Shown here piece by piece: positions 22,908 through 35,304 of a stretch of DNA of 64,000 bases (positions are counted from its first letter, which is position 1; each line of letters begins with the position of its first letter). The notes beneath the pieces were generated by a model. That model searched no databases. It worked only from the letters and a program-made list of their open reading frames with translations, and was not told the origin of the DNA. Source of the stretch: Dryomyza anilis (taxonomy: Eukaryota; Arthropoda; Insecta; Diptera; Dryomyzidae); contig OX638130.1 of assembly GCA_951804985.1 (NCBI GenBank), forward strand, positions 3,128,501 to 3,192,500, read 5' to 3'. A program made the position numbers and the translations under genes.

Positions 22908-23033
22908 TATATATATATCGGCTTAGACCGACTATAACTTCATAATGTTTACTAACTTTATCACACCAACTATGACAATTTACCTTCTTCAAAATTTCTC
23001 ATGTGTCCTAACCTTCCTTACTGGTTTTATCGT
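22908..23033 (+). mobile_element. DINE-like subfamily b, right part of the split copy
   Basis: Continues the repeat from CGGCTTAGACCGACTATAAC to CTAACCTTCCTTACTGG, the same order as at 35990-36090. Confidence 0.75.
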
Positions 23034-23240
23034 TTTATATTTCTATGATATGTCAATACTCAGTGATCAAGATCGAAGATTACGGGTTTTTTCAATATAA
23101 AATCTAATTTCTCGGACTCTACCCAATGCAAAATATATTTTTACACTGGATCAAAAAACAACAAGAGTAATTGTAAATTCTTCTCAAAAAAACTATAATA
23201 CTATGTCACTTTGTATAACGAATAAAATATGCAAAATATA

Positions 23241-23580
23241 GGGTTTTTTAATAAAAGCGCTTCAAAAGTTTTTTTCAAGGGTTTTCAACAGGGACGCTAC
23301 AAAAGTAGAGCGACAGGGACATCAAACGACGCCATATTTCTTGCCGCTCTTTTGACATTTCTCTTCAGTAAGGTTTGCCATTTCATGATGGAAAGATATA
23401 CGAGCCAACAACGAGTCGAAATTATTAAACTTTACTACCGAAATACGAATTCGTATATCTTTTCATCATGAAATGGCAAACCTTACTGAAGAGAAATGTC
23501 AAAAGAGCGGCAAGAAATATCGCGTCGTTTGCTGTCCCTGTCGCACTACTTTTGTAGCGTCCCTGTTAAGAAACCCTTTA
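23241..23580. mobile_element. Hairpin mariner-type MITE with transposase N-terminal remnant
   Basis: Two arms of about 116 bp, starting ACAGGGACGCTACAAAAGTAG, pair with about four mismatches around a spacer of roughly 45 bases. The spacer-side frame (ATG at 23388) encodes MERYTSQQRVEIIKLYYRN, which resembles the start of mariner-family transposases (helix-turn-helix region), then ends soon after. An extra outer subrepeat (GGGTTTTTTAATAAAAGCG) stands at the left. Confidence 0.78.
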
Positions 23581-24131
23581 CGGCATTCGGTAGACCTAGA
23601 GTCCGAGAAAATAGTTTTTAATACGTAAAATATTCTGTATGAACAATCGACATCTACGAATGTTTACTTAATTCCAGCGCACAAAGTTCTCTAGTAACGA
23701 CGACCAAAAACCATTACAGAAAGAAAACAAAAAACAATTATACAAAACGAAGTGTGACGTTGCTCAAATGCAACACGCATCAATTCGACGATGAAAACAA
23801 AAAAAAAAAAAAAAACACATGAAGTGTGCGCAAACAAAATTCGCATCATATCGAATTTGAGTTGACATTTTCTGGTTTAATTTGTGTTGTTCGTGGTTGA
23901 ATGGTGTGTTACTATGAAAAGGCAATCGATTTTGTGCGCGATTTGTTTATCTGTTTAAAATATGTTACAATACATTTTTCAGAATTTAAATAAATCACCA
24001 CCAGATGTAAGGGAACTTGGACTAATGTTGCAATATATGTATGTAATATTGTGATGCTTGAACGTAGAACGACAATATTTTGTTTGTTAACTACAAACAG
24101 AATTTTAGTATTTTCAAATAACTGAATGTTC
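23581..24131. other. Intergenic, no gene seen
   Basis: Single-copy sequence with a poly-A tract at about 23798-23815. No coding feature recognised. Confidence 0.4.
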
Positions 24132-24488
24132 GGTCATGTTCTAGCTTGCGATTGAATTTCAATCGAATTTCACGTAAAATTTGTAAACTAAACCAAATTG
24201 AATCAATTTTTGTTGACGACTCGAGCATCAACAACATACATCAATTTTTGAATTGATGCAAACAGAAATTGATACGATTTAGTCAATCGTGTGATTTGAG
24301 CTTTACGCTTTTGAATTCGATGACTCAGGACGAGAAAGTGTATTCAATCCGTTTGCTTTGACTTGAATGAATTGCATTCGTTTGGAAAAACATATTTTTT
24401 TGAATTGTGACATCAAATTCAAACCATTCGTTTACAAATTTTATATAAAATTCGATTGGAATTGGTTTGAAAAGCAGAACATGACAGA
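24132..24488. mobile_element. Putative MITE family C with about 75-bp imperfect inverted repeats
   Basis: The left end reads GGTCATGTTCTAGCTT and the inverted right end TGTCATGTTCTGCTTTT. Both continue through CAATCGAATTT and TAAAATTTGTAAAC blocks. The inside is dense in TTGAAT/ATTCAA words. Only one copy is present here and the flanking duplication is unclear. Confidence 0.5.
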
Positions 24489-26655
24489 ATATATAAATTT
24501 GCTGTACCTTAGTCGTGCTTTTTTTCTTTTTAAACTAATATAAAGAAATTAAAAATATCTAAATAAAAACAATTTAGCTAAACAGCCTCAAAGCATATTA
24601 TATATATTTCCAATTGTTTTTTCTTTGCACTGTTTAATGCAATTTAATGTTTTACCGAATATAAAGAAGACCCTTTCTATTTCGACTGAATTTTTACAAA
24701 AAATTTTACATTTCTTTGCACGTCGCGCAAATTAATCGGCGTCAATAACTCTGCGACTTAAATTTCAATTTTTTAAATTTCGCTCATTTAGCAGCAGCCA
24801 CCCTTTTTATTTGTAAGTTATTTTTTTATTTTTTTTACTATTCTCATTACGGTCACTTGAGTCAACGGCAGCGCGCGCGCGACGCACACCAAATGACATG
24901 AAAATTGAACACTGCTCCCTTAAATTTATTTGTTTGCTTTTTTTTTAATTTTTGCTGCTGATTTTTTGCATTTTTTTACATTTTTATAAAATTTTTTTAA
25001 TTCAATTTTGTTCGTTTTGTTTGCTGCTACTTGCAGTGGCGCATTTACTGCCTCATCTATTTAATACCATAAATAATTGCATCTAATTAAATATGCTCAA
25101 ATGAAAATGTCCTTTTTTCGCGCTGTCCTGACGCCTTGCAGCGGCAGCAGCAGGCTGTGCCTGACGCGTGATGGAGCGCATGTCATTCGGCATGCTTCGA
25201 GTTTCAATTTGAATGCTTGGCGCAGCAGTCAGTACAAAATAAAAAAAGAAAATAAAAATAAAAAAAAGCAAAAACCGTGGAAAAAGAAATTCCGAAATAT
25301 AAAGAAAAGCTGCAAAAATTAAGCAGCGAGTAAATTTAATAGTTTTCAATTAGGAATCATTCGTTTGCAGCCATTGCAATTGTTGGAAATAAAGCAGCGT
25401 CAACGGCAATGGCAACGGGCAACGTCGGAAGTGTCAGTGGAAAGTGATGCCATTCAAGTGTCAACAAATGAAGTCACGATTTTCTTCTTTCGTTCGTTCG
25501 TTGGTTCATTTATTCGTTCGTTTAGCTATTGCAATTATTTTGCTTTTTTTTCACTCGCATTTATTTTAGCGCTTTTTGTAATTTAGTTTTTTTTTATATT
25601 TATTTTACTTTTATCAAGGTTTGTAGCTGGTGGCGGCTCAATTATGTTGCGCCGTCGACAGCACAGTATTGAAATGCGCGCAGGATTTTGTCACGTGATG
25701 CTCATTTGCGAATAGCTTGCAAAATATAAGCATTTTTTTAATTTGATTAACAGATGCCTCTACGCTACGTGTAACAAGTGGCTGTAAATTATTGAAAGCA
25801 GCAACAACAAAATTTAACTAAGCACTATACAAATTCATTACAGAAATATTTAGCTGTATTTATAAAAAAAGTACTAAAACCTTAAAATTTGAATTAGTTG
25901 GAGACAGACAGCCTTTGAGAACTTTTCAATGTTGAGAAATTATGAAACAAACTTAAAATATTAAATTTTAATTTAAAACATAAAGTTATATCGTTTTTAG
26001 ATCGAATTCCGATATGTTTTGTGTGGAAATGTGAAAAAGCGTTTTTGAAACCAACATTTCAATATAAAATATTGATTTTCAAACAAATTCAATTCGCGCA
26101 AAAATGTTAAAAAACATTTGAGCAATTTTTTCTATTGAGTTCAAAACTATTGAAATGTATTCTAATTATAGTATCCGAAAGTACGATCATTATAAAAGAC
26201 TTTTGCAAAAATTATTAAAGTTTGATAGTTTAAAACAATTGGAAAGTTTGGATCACCAACTCTCTCTTGTTGTTTGAATAGTAAGAACAGGAGGAAATCC
26301 CGCCCAATGCATATAGAATAGGTAGGTAATTCATGTAGAATATTTTGCTTTTCTTATTATCACGTATTAGATTTTACCCGGAATTATGATTTTTATTTCA
26401 AGAATCAATTAGTGAAACATTTTACACAGTTCCCATCGGAAACCTGTTGCTGAAAGCACCATAAAATACCTTTGAAGAGATCATCTCCACAAAATTATAA
26501 TTTAATGTATGTTTGAATGGTTTTTCAAACAAATGTAATGCTTGCGCCACCCTATATACACACTTTAGTACCTAGGACATCCAAGGCCAATTTGCGCGCC
26601 ACTCTTATTCCAAGCACCATCGCCCAACATCTGTTCCAAAACTCTTTGCACTCAC
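24489..26655. other. Intergenic or intronic, no exon recognised
   Basis: This lies downstream of the Nup88-like first exon on the - strand, so part of it should be that gene's first intron. Mixed composition with GC-richer pieces at about 24840-24900, 25100-25240 and 25360-25470. Frames at 25077-25322 and 25083-25349 are not supported. Confidence 0.4.
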
Positions 26656-26862
26656 CTGATATTTAACCTGCTCATATCCCTTTAACTGTGCCGCACGCCA
26701 ATTTAATACTAACAACGATGACTCGAGCGCATCCCATGCATAGAGCAAATCATCTTTGGACTCGAGCAGACTCAACGATTGTTGGCGCTCCTCTGGCAAA
26801 CCGGCGCGTATTTTTGCAAACATTTGCGTTTTATTTAATTGCAACGTATCGGTCGAACACAT
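26656..26862 (-). CDS. mbo: First coding exon of a probable nucleoporin Nup88 (members only) gene
   Basis: On the - strand, CAAAATG (a good fly start context) opens a 69-codon exon. It ends ...VKYQ at a consensus donor, CAG|GTGAGT (exon end 26656), in phase 0. The peptide starts MCSTDTLQLNKTQMFAKIR and continues with LLESKDDLLYAWD, LLVLNWRAAQ and VKYQ. The order (a leading helix, then a beta-propeller strand like LFLWD...SFLVV...YQ) resembles the N terminus of Nup88, a nuclear pore component on the cytoplasmic side that in Drosophila (gene mbo) restrains nuclear export. An in-frame upstream non-ATG stretch is ignored. Later exons are not found within 2 kb, so intron 1 is long or they lie elsewhere. 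The identity is from memory of the family pattern; another conserved protein is possible. Confidence 0.55.
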
Positions 26863-27060
26863 TTTGATTTTTTTTAGTTTCACTTGTACACTATACTTTA
26901 ATTGTTTGTATTCACTAAAAATATATAGCGTTTATATTTATTTTAACATTTAAATTAACAATTTATTTATTAAATACGAGTAATTTTGAGGTTACGGACA
27001 CACACAAACAATGCAAAACGACGCAAACTGTCACTTGTCATTTTAGAAACAGCTGTTTGG
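26863..27060 (-). promoter_or_regulatory. 5' leader and promoter region of the Nup88-like gene
   Basis: No TATA box is seen. A palindromic E-box, AAACAGCTGTTT, lies at 27047-27058, about 190 bp before the ATG. AACAGCTG-type E-boxes are among the core motifs of TATA-less housekeeping promoters in flies, which fits a nucleoporin. The transcription start is not determined. Confidence 0.4.
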
Positions 27061-27230
27061 CGGTTCGTTGCACGAGTTCTGTTCGTTTTGTATGCCATGT
27101 AGTTGAAGCGCGCATTTTGACAGACAGAGGGCGCTTGCCTTTTTTTCGAGTATTATATTTATTGCTAAAGAGAATTAAAATTAAATTATTAATTATTTAT
27201 AATTATTATCGTAAATAAAAAATCTTAACA

Positions 27231-28953
27231 ATAAAATTATAAAATAATAAAATAATAAAATAATAAAATAATAAAATAATAAAATAATAAAATAATAAAA
27301 TAATAAAATAATAAAATAATAAAATAATAAAATAATAAAATAATAAAATAATAAAATAATAAAATAATAAAATAATAAAATAATAAAATAATAAAATAAT
27401 AAAATAATAAAATAATAAAATAATAAAATAATAAAATAATAAAATAATAAAATAATAAAATAATAAAATAATAAAATAATAAAATAATAAAATAATAAAA
27501 TAAAAAAATAATAAAATAATAAAATAATAAAATAATAAAATAATAAAATAATAAAATAATAAAATAATAAAATAATAAAATAATAAAATAATAAAATAAT
27601 AAAATAATAAAATAATAAAATAATAAAATAATAAAATAATAAAATAATAAAATAATAAAATAATAAAATAATAAAATAATAAAATAATAAAATAATAAAA
27701 TAATAAAATAATAAAATAATAAAATAATAAAATAATAAAATAATAAAATAATAAAATAATAAAATAATAAAATAATAAAATAATAAAATAATAAAATAAT
27801 AAAATGATAAAATAATAAAATAATAAAATAATAAAATAATAAAATAATAAAATAATAAAATAATAAAATAATAAAATAATAAAATAATAAAATAATAAAA
27901 TAATAAAATAATAAAATAATAAAATAATAAAATAATAAAATAATAAAATAATAAAATAATAAAATAATAAAATAATAAAATAATAAAATAATAAAATAAT
28001 AAAATAATAAAATAATAAAATAATAAAATAATAAAATAATAAAATAATAAAATAATAAAATAATAAAATAATAAAATAATAAAATAATAAAATAATAAAA
28101 TAATAAAATAATAAAATAATAAAATAATAAAATAATAAAATAATAAAATAATAAAATAATAAAATAATAAAATAAAAAAATAATAAAATAATAAAATAAT
28201 AAAATAATAAAATAATAAAATAATAAAATAATAAAATAATAAAATAATAAAATAATAAAATAATAAAATAATAAAATAATAAAATAATAAAATAATAAAA
28301 TAATAAAATAATAAAATAATAAAATAATAAAATAATAAAATAATAAAATAATAAAATAATAAAATAATAAAATAATAAAATAATAAAATAATAAAATAAT
28401 AAAATAATAAAATAATAAAATAATAAAATAATAAAATAATAAAATAATAAAATAATAAAATAATAAAATAATAAAATAATAAAATAATAAAATAATAAAA
28501 TAATAAAATAATAAAATAATAAAATAATAAAATAATAAAATAATAAAATAATAAAATAATAAAATAATAAAATAATAAAATAATAAAATAATAAAATAAT
28601 AAAATAATAAAATAATAAAATAATAAAATAATAAAATAATAAAATTATAAAATAATAAAATAATAAAATAATAAAATAATAAAATAATAAAATAATAAAA
28701 TAATAAAATAATAAAATAATAAAATAATAAAATAATAAAATAATAAAATAATAAAATAATAAAATAATAAAATAATAAAATAATAAAATAATAAAATAAT
28801 AAAATAATAAAATAATAAAATAATAAAATAATAAAATAATAAAATAATAAAATAATAAAATAATAAAATAATAAAATAATAAAATAATAAAATAATAAAA
28901 TAATAAAATAATAAAATAATAAAATAATAAAATAATAAAATAATAAAATAATA
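27231..28953. repeat. 8-bp satellite array, unit AAAATAAT, about 215 copies
   Basis: Almost perfectly uniform over 1.7 kb. Visible variants: AAAATAAAAAAATAAT at about 27497-27512 and again at about 28169-28184 (exactly 672 bp, 84 units apart), G at 27806, T at 28646. The 585-residue frame on the - strand (ILLFYYFI repeats) is only a translation of the array. Confidence 0.97.
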
Positions 28954-31900
28954 CAGACAACATTATTTACCTTTTATCAAATTCACAGCGCACTTTGGAA
29001 ACTTTTCACCCAATTTCACCATCATTCAACCCATATAAAGACCTTATGAATCGAAAACTTTGCATTCCAAAGATTTGTTTCAATAGTTTTCGACATGGAC
29101 AAGCAAATAAATTTACTGACTGGCTCAATGAATGAATGAACGAATGAATAACTGGATTTTGTCCAAACAAAAATGGTAAATGCGTCACTGGTTGGTGGAG
29201 AGCCGGAACTCTGGAGAGTGGTGCCAGCGAATAAGACCTAAACAACAAATAAATTTAAACAAAAGTACAAGAAAACGGCAAATTTCAAAAGTTTCTTTGT
29301 TGTATTTTTGGGCTATTTATTGTCTTGTATTTAATAGCAACAGACAACGTCTTCGGAAAGATGTTCTTCTCAGCACCATCAACCCAATGCTGGATTTGGT
29401 GTTTAGTTCTAAACAGAATACCAAAGTTGGTTGCAATGTATAAACTTGGAATAACTACGAGAGTTACTTAGAGGAGTCTTCGGAAGTTATTGAGTGATTT
29501 TGGTGTTTTGTAGGGTAGGGTTTTGCCCATTCACGGAGGACGTGCAATTTTGGGGCCGGGTTCATTACAACTACTGCAGTTGATGGTTCGATGAATTTAT
29601 TGTTTCTGATGTAGAAAGCACCAAAACTACAACGCATTGCTCAAGTAGCTATTAAAAGTTTACAAAACACTTTCGAAACTCTGTGGAGTTGGACTGTTTT
29701 CAGAAATAGCTGTCGGTGCTGTGGGTAATTTCCCATTTGTGGTATTTTTTTTTTTAAATTGGTGTGGGAATGGAAATTTCTATACTAAATTTTAGTTGAG
29801 TAATATTTAACATTTCTTATTCTAAATAACATTAATTTCTTAATAGCATTCTTTTCAATTAAAATGGAGAGCTAGTCAAAAACTGTTCGGTTACTGGTAG
29901 GGATTTGAAGAGTAGATCCCTGTACGTAAAACTAGTCAATAACTGGTCGGTTACTGGTAGCGAAATGCTCAGAATTGGAGCAGTTTCTGGTCGGAAAGTG
30001 CGTATCATCGCTGACTAGTAAAACTGACTGGATACTGGTAGGAATTATTACTTGGGGTGTTTCTATTGCCAAATTTCACAGGTGATCTAATTTTCCTTAT
30101 AGTTTTTTGTACATTTAGTATCGGTAAATAAAACTGGCACTTGTCAAATTTTCCTAGAAGTATGCAGCATTTAAGGCTCAAATTTAAACTTTAAAAATTC
30201 GTTGTCAGCCGTTGCACTCACAGAAATGCTAAAATAATATAATTCCTCCACAATTTTTCGAAGATTGATTATTTAAAAACATACATAAATTAAATATATA
30301 AAAATTTTAAAATAATAAAAAAATCCCAATTAATTACACGTAGCTCTAACTCGAATTACATTGAGGGTATTATTTTTATTTTAGCAATTAATAAAACGGT
30401 TGACCATAAAATTCGTTAGTCAAGTGGTTTATATTTCAACTTTAGACTTGCTAATGATTTTTCTGTATTCATTTTTAAAATAAAAATTTCGACTAGAGCT
30501 GTATTTTATTTTTAAATTGGCGTAAAATCACACATATAAAAAACCAACATCAAGTGGACAATGCTCAACGTTGTAAATCGAGTGTGTAGGAATTTATATA
30601 TCTTTTTTTGCAAAGGGTGTAAATGGCAAAAATACGCGAATTAATAAAAAAACGTTTGTTTTAATGCTTTTTTGTGTGTTTTCATACCCACCTACAACGA
30701 CGTGTGTTTTTTTTTTTTTCATATAATATTATGATATTGTTTGTCGAGCTTCATTTAAAGATGAGTGGCTATTAAACAGATAAAAATGGAATTAATTGGT
30801 AGGCCATGAACTGTAAATAATGTTGATGAGTTTTGTGTACCAACACATAAAGTGGGCGGGAGTTGGGGGTGTGACAAGTTCATTGGAATTAATTGCTAGA
30901 CAAGCCAGAAAAATATTATTGTAAAAAGATAACAGTCGTGTATTGTATTTGAATTGTAAATTTAATTTATTTAATACACGGCACACAGAAAATAAATTTG
31001 TTGTGACAACAAACGAATTGTTCGAATAACGTATTTGGTTGTCAAAAATGTTTTAAACGATTCACATACAAAACAGTTTGTTGTTCTAGTCAATGTTTAA
31101 AAGCTAACAATATAAATTTGCACTCACTTTTATAAATTTAAATGGTTTTTTAAAAGCCTATTTAAAAATAATTTATACAGCTCAAATTAGCACCTACGAA
31201 GAATATAGTCATTTAATAATATAGTTTTTGTTATAATCCGTAGAAGAAAATGTGATTCTTTTTTGTTACTAGCCCAAGTACCACAATCTGCTATATAAAT
31301 GTGGTGTAAAGCTCTTCACGACATTCTTATTCAGTAATTTTTACTGTATAAAAGCTCTTAAAATACTTATACGACTTCTATATAGTTTAAAGGGCGTAAA
31401 AAGGTTTATAGTAGCTTATTACAACTTGTATACAATACAATGAATACAAAAATAATTATATAGATGTTTTTTTAAATAATATCATTAATAATTTTTTATA
31501 TAGTTTTGTTGAACTGAAATAACCTGTATAAGGGTTGGGTAGTTCCTGCCACAGAAGTCCCTAATGCCACTGTATACGAGTTGTATTATTAGCTGAATAA
31601 ATCTTTACACAGTGAATTGAATAGGACTAACAACGTAGTTACACAGTAAAGTACCTTTACACTGTGAATTTAATAGGACTAATCAAGTAGTTACACGACG
31701 TTCATACTGCTTTATGCCATATAGCGTTTACTTTCTCAGTTGATTGTGCTACTTAAGAAGTCGTGATCTGGTCTACCCATATATGTTAAATTTTTCCGAG
31801 AGATATTTAAAAGAATGATGTCACTTTATAAAATTATGCAATATTTAGTCTGAAAAGTATGACCTTAATTTGACAAACTGTAATGAAGTAACGGTATCGT

Positions 31901-32272
31901 GAACACTAATATGTTTAAAAATATAATCTTTAGTAATTAATTTTAAAGTAAGCGCAAAAGAAAATTTTCTGTTGTCAGATTTATATAAGAAGTTATAATA
32001 TTTTGATAAGATAAAAAAAAGATAAAAAAATTCAAATCCATTAAGCTCTTTATGCGCTTTTAGAAAATCAATATTTGTATTTAAAATCAGTCTAATGGGT
32101 AATCGAAATACCTCAATTAGTCATTATCGACATTTACAACTTTGTGTGTTCAAACAGATAAAGTAAAACAATTTAATTAATATAGCCAACTATTTCTATT
32201 ATAATAGAATAACAAACACAGATTGTGCATGTGAATTTAATTGCTTTAATGATTAATGGTTTATCTTCAAAA
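28954..32272. other. Intergenic, no gene seen
   Basis: Mostly single-copy. It holds GGTCGGTTACTGGTAG-type repeats at 29885-30040, a diverged DINE-like end at about 30065-30110, and an imperfect 60-bp direct repeat at 31605-31700 (CACAGTGAATT...GTAGTTACAC). Frames at 29006-29443 and 30792-30986 have no domain or splice support. Confidence 0.4.
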
Positions 32273-32282
32273 TATATAAAAA
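32273..32282 (+). promoter_or_regulatory. TATA box of secreted-protein gene 1
   Basis: TATATAAAAA lies 60 bp before the ATG at 32333. The same spacing (55-60 bp) is seen in the other three paralogues. Confidence 0.65.
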
Positions 32283-32332
32283 CTCTATTGAAATGTAAAT
32301 TTTTAAGCTGTTGATATTTTCAAATTGATGAA

Positions 32333-34010
32333 ATGTATCGTGTTTTTTTTGCTTTTTGTTGGATCACAATTTTGACGTTCGTTCTCTCAGAAAAGGTTTG
32401 ATTTAAGGAAAATTTTTACTTTTACGAGTACATAAATTTACATCTCCGAGTTCATAAACGTTTTTTCGTAAATTTCATAAAATACATTTAGGAATTATAT
32501 GTAGTGGGAAGTTTTTATATTAAACAGACTATTTTTGTATACTATTAGATTCTGGAAGTAACCGAGTTTCAGGTGATGAGCCAATATGATACATCCTGGA
32601 TTGATTGGAAGACACTGCGTCTGACAAAAGTGGGACGCAACAAATTCGTGGTCAGCGGTGATTTGGAATTAACACGCAATCTGGGCGATGATCAAAAGGT
32701 ATAAATTTGAATATTATAATTTTGAATAAACACGAATCTGAGTGAATAGAAATTTTGTCCTCTGCAGCTAAATGTTTATTTTGCCAAATTTAAATCAGTT
32801 ACAATACAAAATTTGAAGTATGAACAATGTGCAAGCAGGTGCAATTCAAGAATTGTGAATTTTATAGTCGATCTAAGCGGACTATAAGTACCCAGATATT
32901 GTATGGGTTAAAATATTAAACGCGGTTACTCTTTAAAGTGCTCCAGACTTCAACAGGATATATTTATCCTGAAAATAACTTCAAACTTGTAAGGGGGAAA
33001 GAATTCACTTTTATTTGAGTATACAGTACTTGTATGTAGGTGTACCATTTTTCAATTTTTTATGGTTCTACTTATGATAACTGGGGTATATATGCAAAAA
33101 TTGTCAGATCGCAGGTCACAATAAACTGATCACGCTCATTTTCAATACCCAAGATAGTATATTTACAAGTAATAAATATTTTGAGTTTCATTGATCTAGT
33201 TATTCTGGTGTTGCTGTAATCATGATTACAACAAATAGATAGACAGACATGGACTCAGGATTTTTATCAATAAATCATATACCTTTCCATACCGAAGAGA
33301 CCTGCTTATGGGTTTGACAAAGGGATGATCAAATTGAAAATATCCTTTAATTTTTAGTGTTTCTCCGTAGTAGACATTTACCCTATTAGGCCAGACATTA
33401 TCTGGTCCTGATCATAATACCCGATCATGGCCTTAGTACAATTTCAATTAGGGAAGTAACAAATGATCAGTTCCCGATAATTACAGAGTCGACATGAAAC
33501 TGGTCACGTTATGGCAAGTAAATAATTCAATGATTTCTACTTAGAGTTCCATACAATTTAAAAAACTATTTATAATATTTTCAAATTCTTATATCTCTCT
33601 AAACAAATTTAATTCTTTTCCTTTTAAAGATTGATCTGAAAGTATTTCGCAAAGCTCAAAAGAATAGCGCATACAGTGCTCCAATCTATATGCTAAATAA
33701 ACCCATGTGTAACTATATAGCCACCGATGATCTGCTCTATCCAACCTTATTGAAATTCTCAAATTTACCGGGTAAAGGCGTTTGTCCCGCAGCAAAGGTA
33801 CAGTTGTTACATATGCGTTATATACTAAATTATACTATATTTTTATCGTATATTATATAGGGTGTATATACGATTAACGATCTGGTACTAACCGCCGATT
33901 TGATACCAAAAGGAAGTCCTAATGGCATGTACAGCTTTATGTTGAGACTATTTGATGGAGCTAAAGATGTGGCCGGCATTGAGTGTGAACTGGAATTGTC
34001 CAATGGATAG
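32333..34010 (+). CDS. Secreted DUF1091/ML-like protein, gene 1 of the cluster
   Basis: Four exons: 32333-32395, 32549-32698, 33630-33797 and 33861-34010, all phase 0 with GT-AG borders, giving 176 residues. Exon 1 is a signal peptide (MYRVFFAFCWITILTFVLS). The mature part has WIDW (38-41), RNKFVVSGD and a NLGDDQ motif. Cys98 and Cys123 (in VCPAAKG) are conserved in all copies; Cys169 is private. The C-terminal half (CP..KG.Y....P.G.Y.....DG) fits DUF1091, a fly family of ML/GM2-activator-like lipid-binding folds that includes CheA/CheB chemosensory proteins. A secreted, lipid-carrying or pheromone-related role is inferred only. Intron 2 (931 bp) contains a decayed inverted DINE-like repeat and a short MITE A derivative. 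AATAAA follows at 34038. The ATG at 32328 is out of frame and rejected. Confidence 0.85.
32855..33330 (-). mobile_element. Degraded DINE-like repeat in intron 2 of gene 1
   Basis: TAGTCGATCTAAGCGGACTA (hairpin end) at about 32864, then, reversed, GACAGACATGGACTCAGG and TTTCCATACCG near 33240-33300. Heavily decayed, so older than the copies at 8757 and 35305. Confidence 0.5.
33366..33464. mobile_element. Short internally deleted derivative of MITE family A
   Basis: Starts CCGTAGTAGACATTTACCC and ends AATTTCAATTAGGG, with GATCATAATACCCGATCATG between. It looks like the two ends of the 430-bp MITE joined together. Confidence 0.5.
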
Positions 34011-35304
34011 TCATTAAATTGATGATATGATATTTAAAATAAAAATTTATTTTTGAAGAGCATGAAGAGTATGTTTTTAAATTAAATTTGCACTATATTT
34101 GGAATTTTTTATAGTAGAAACTACGCGGATAAAGTTGTGACAGTTTATGCATTATTATAAAGTAATTTTAAAGTAAATGTTTATTTAAATTTAATAAAAT
34201 CGGCCATGTTTGATCAAATTTTGTTTAATGTAAATTTTCATTTAAATTGTTTTTGACCAATAAAAAAACTGTTTTCAGATGAATTAAAATCACAAAAGAC
34301 ATCATTCTTTTAAATTTTATTATATGAATTATTTTTTATATGAATTTTATACGAATTGTAACTTTATAAAATAGAAATATCCACAGAAGAAGTCCACGAT
34401 TGTCCACTGAGGAGATGGCGTGGAAGAATTGTTCGGGACCCTATATAAGGGTTATACATACACCAATAAAAAAATGTATACACATTTTCTAATAAATGTA
34501 AATGAATGGAATTATAGTAAAATAAAGACAGTAAAAGAGAATTAAATTTTCCTTACTTTAAGAAAACAATTTCTTGATACACCATAAAACAATTATTTTA
34601 TTATTAGGATACTATTTTATGAGTGTACCATTCGCGTTTGTATATAGTAAACCGTAATAATCTGAAACAAATTAATTAAAAAAATCTTTTGTTATGTCAC
34701 ATATTGTAAAATTGTTAATTGTTTTTTTAATTAACTAATTTTATTGTTATTAAATTTAATATTTGCTTAATTGTTTAATAAAACATGTATTTTGCACGAG
34801 CTGCTGTAATTATTTTAAACAATATTTTTGTTTTAGATGAATTAGTAAAAAATAAACGGGGATTCGTGCTTCATACAACTCAATACAACTAGATCTTTGT
34901 AAATTTTACTCGCATAAATTGAAAATGTCTAAGGAAATATCTATGAATGGTCAAAACCAAAAATTCATTTCAAAAATAATTGTTCAGAAATGTTAGCTTT
35001 TAATTATATTAAAAAATGTTTGATACTTCCGTTTTTTGATTAGGTTCCTGGACATCTTTGTCACACTTTAACGATTGGTCACATTTTAACGACATCGAAA
35101 CTGATACCAGTGATACCAACTCTTATTTTCATTGTCCCCGATATTCTTAAAAAATCCCCAATTTACTATAAAATCCCCAATTTACTATAAAATTCCCCGC
35201 ACGTATGTAATCAAAACACACTGAGAATAAATAGTGTTTTAACTACATTTTTAATAATATTCCATAGAACAAAAATTACGCAATATGTAATTAATTAATT
35301 TAAT
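34011..35304. other. Intergenic, no gene seen
   Basis: AT-rich sequence after gene 1. A possible hAT-like left end, CAGTGATACCAACT, is at 35108-35121. Confidence 0.4.

Noticed and set aside
27206..28963. 585-residue open frame of ILLFYYFI repeats
   Set aside because: It is a translation of the 8-bp satellite, which has no stop in this phase.
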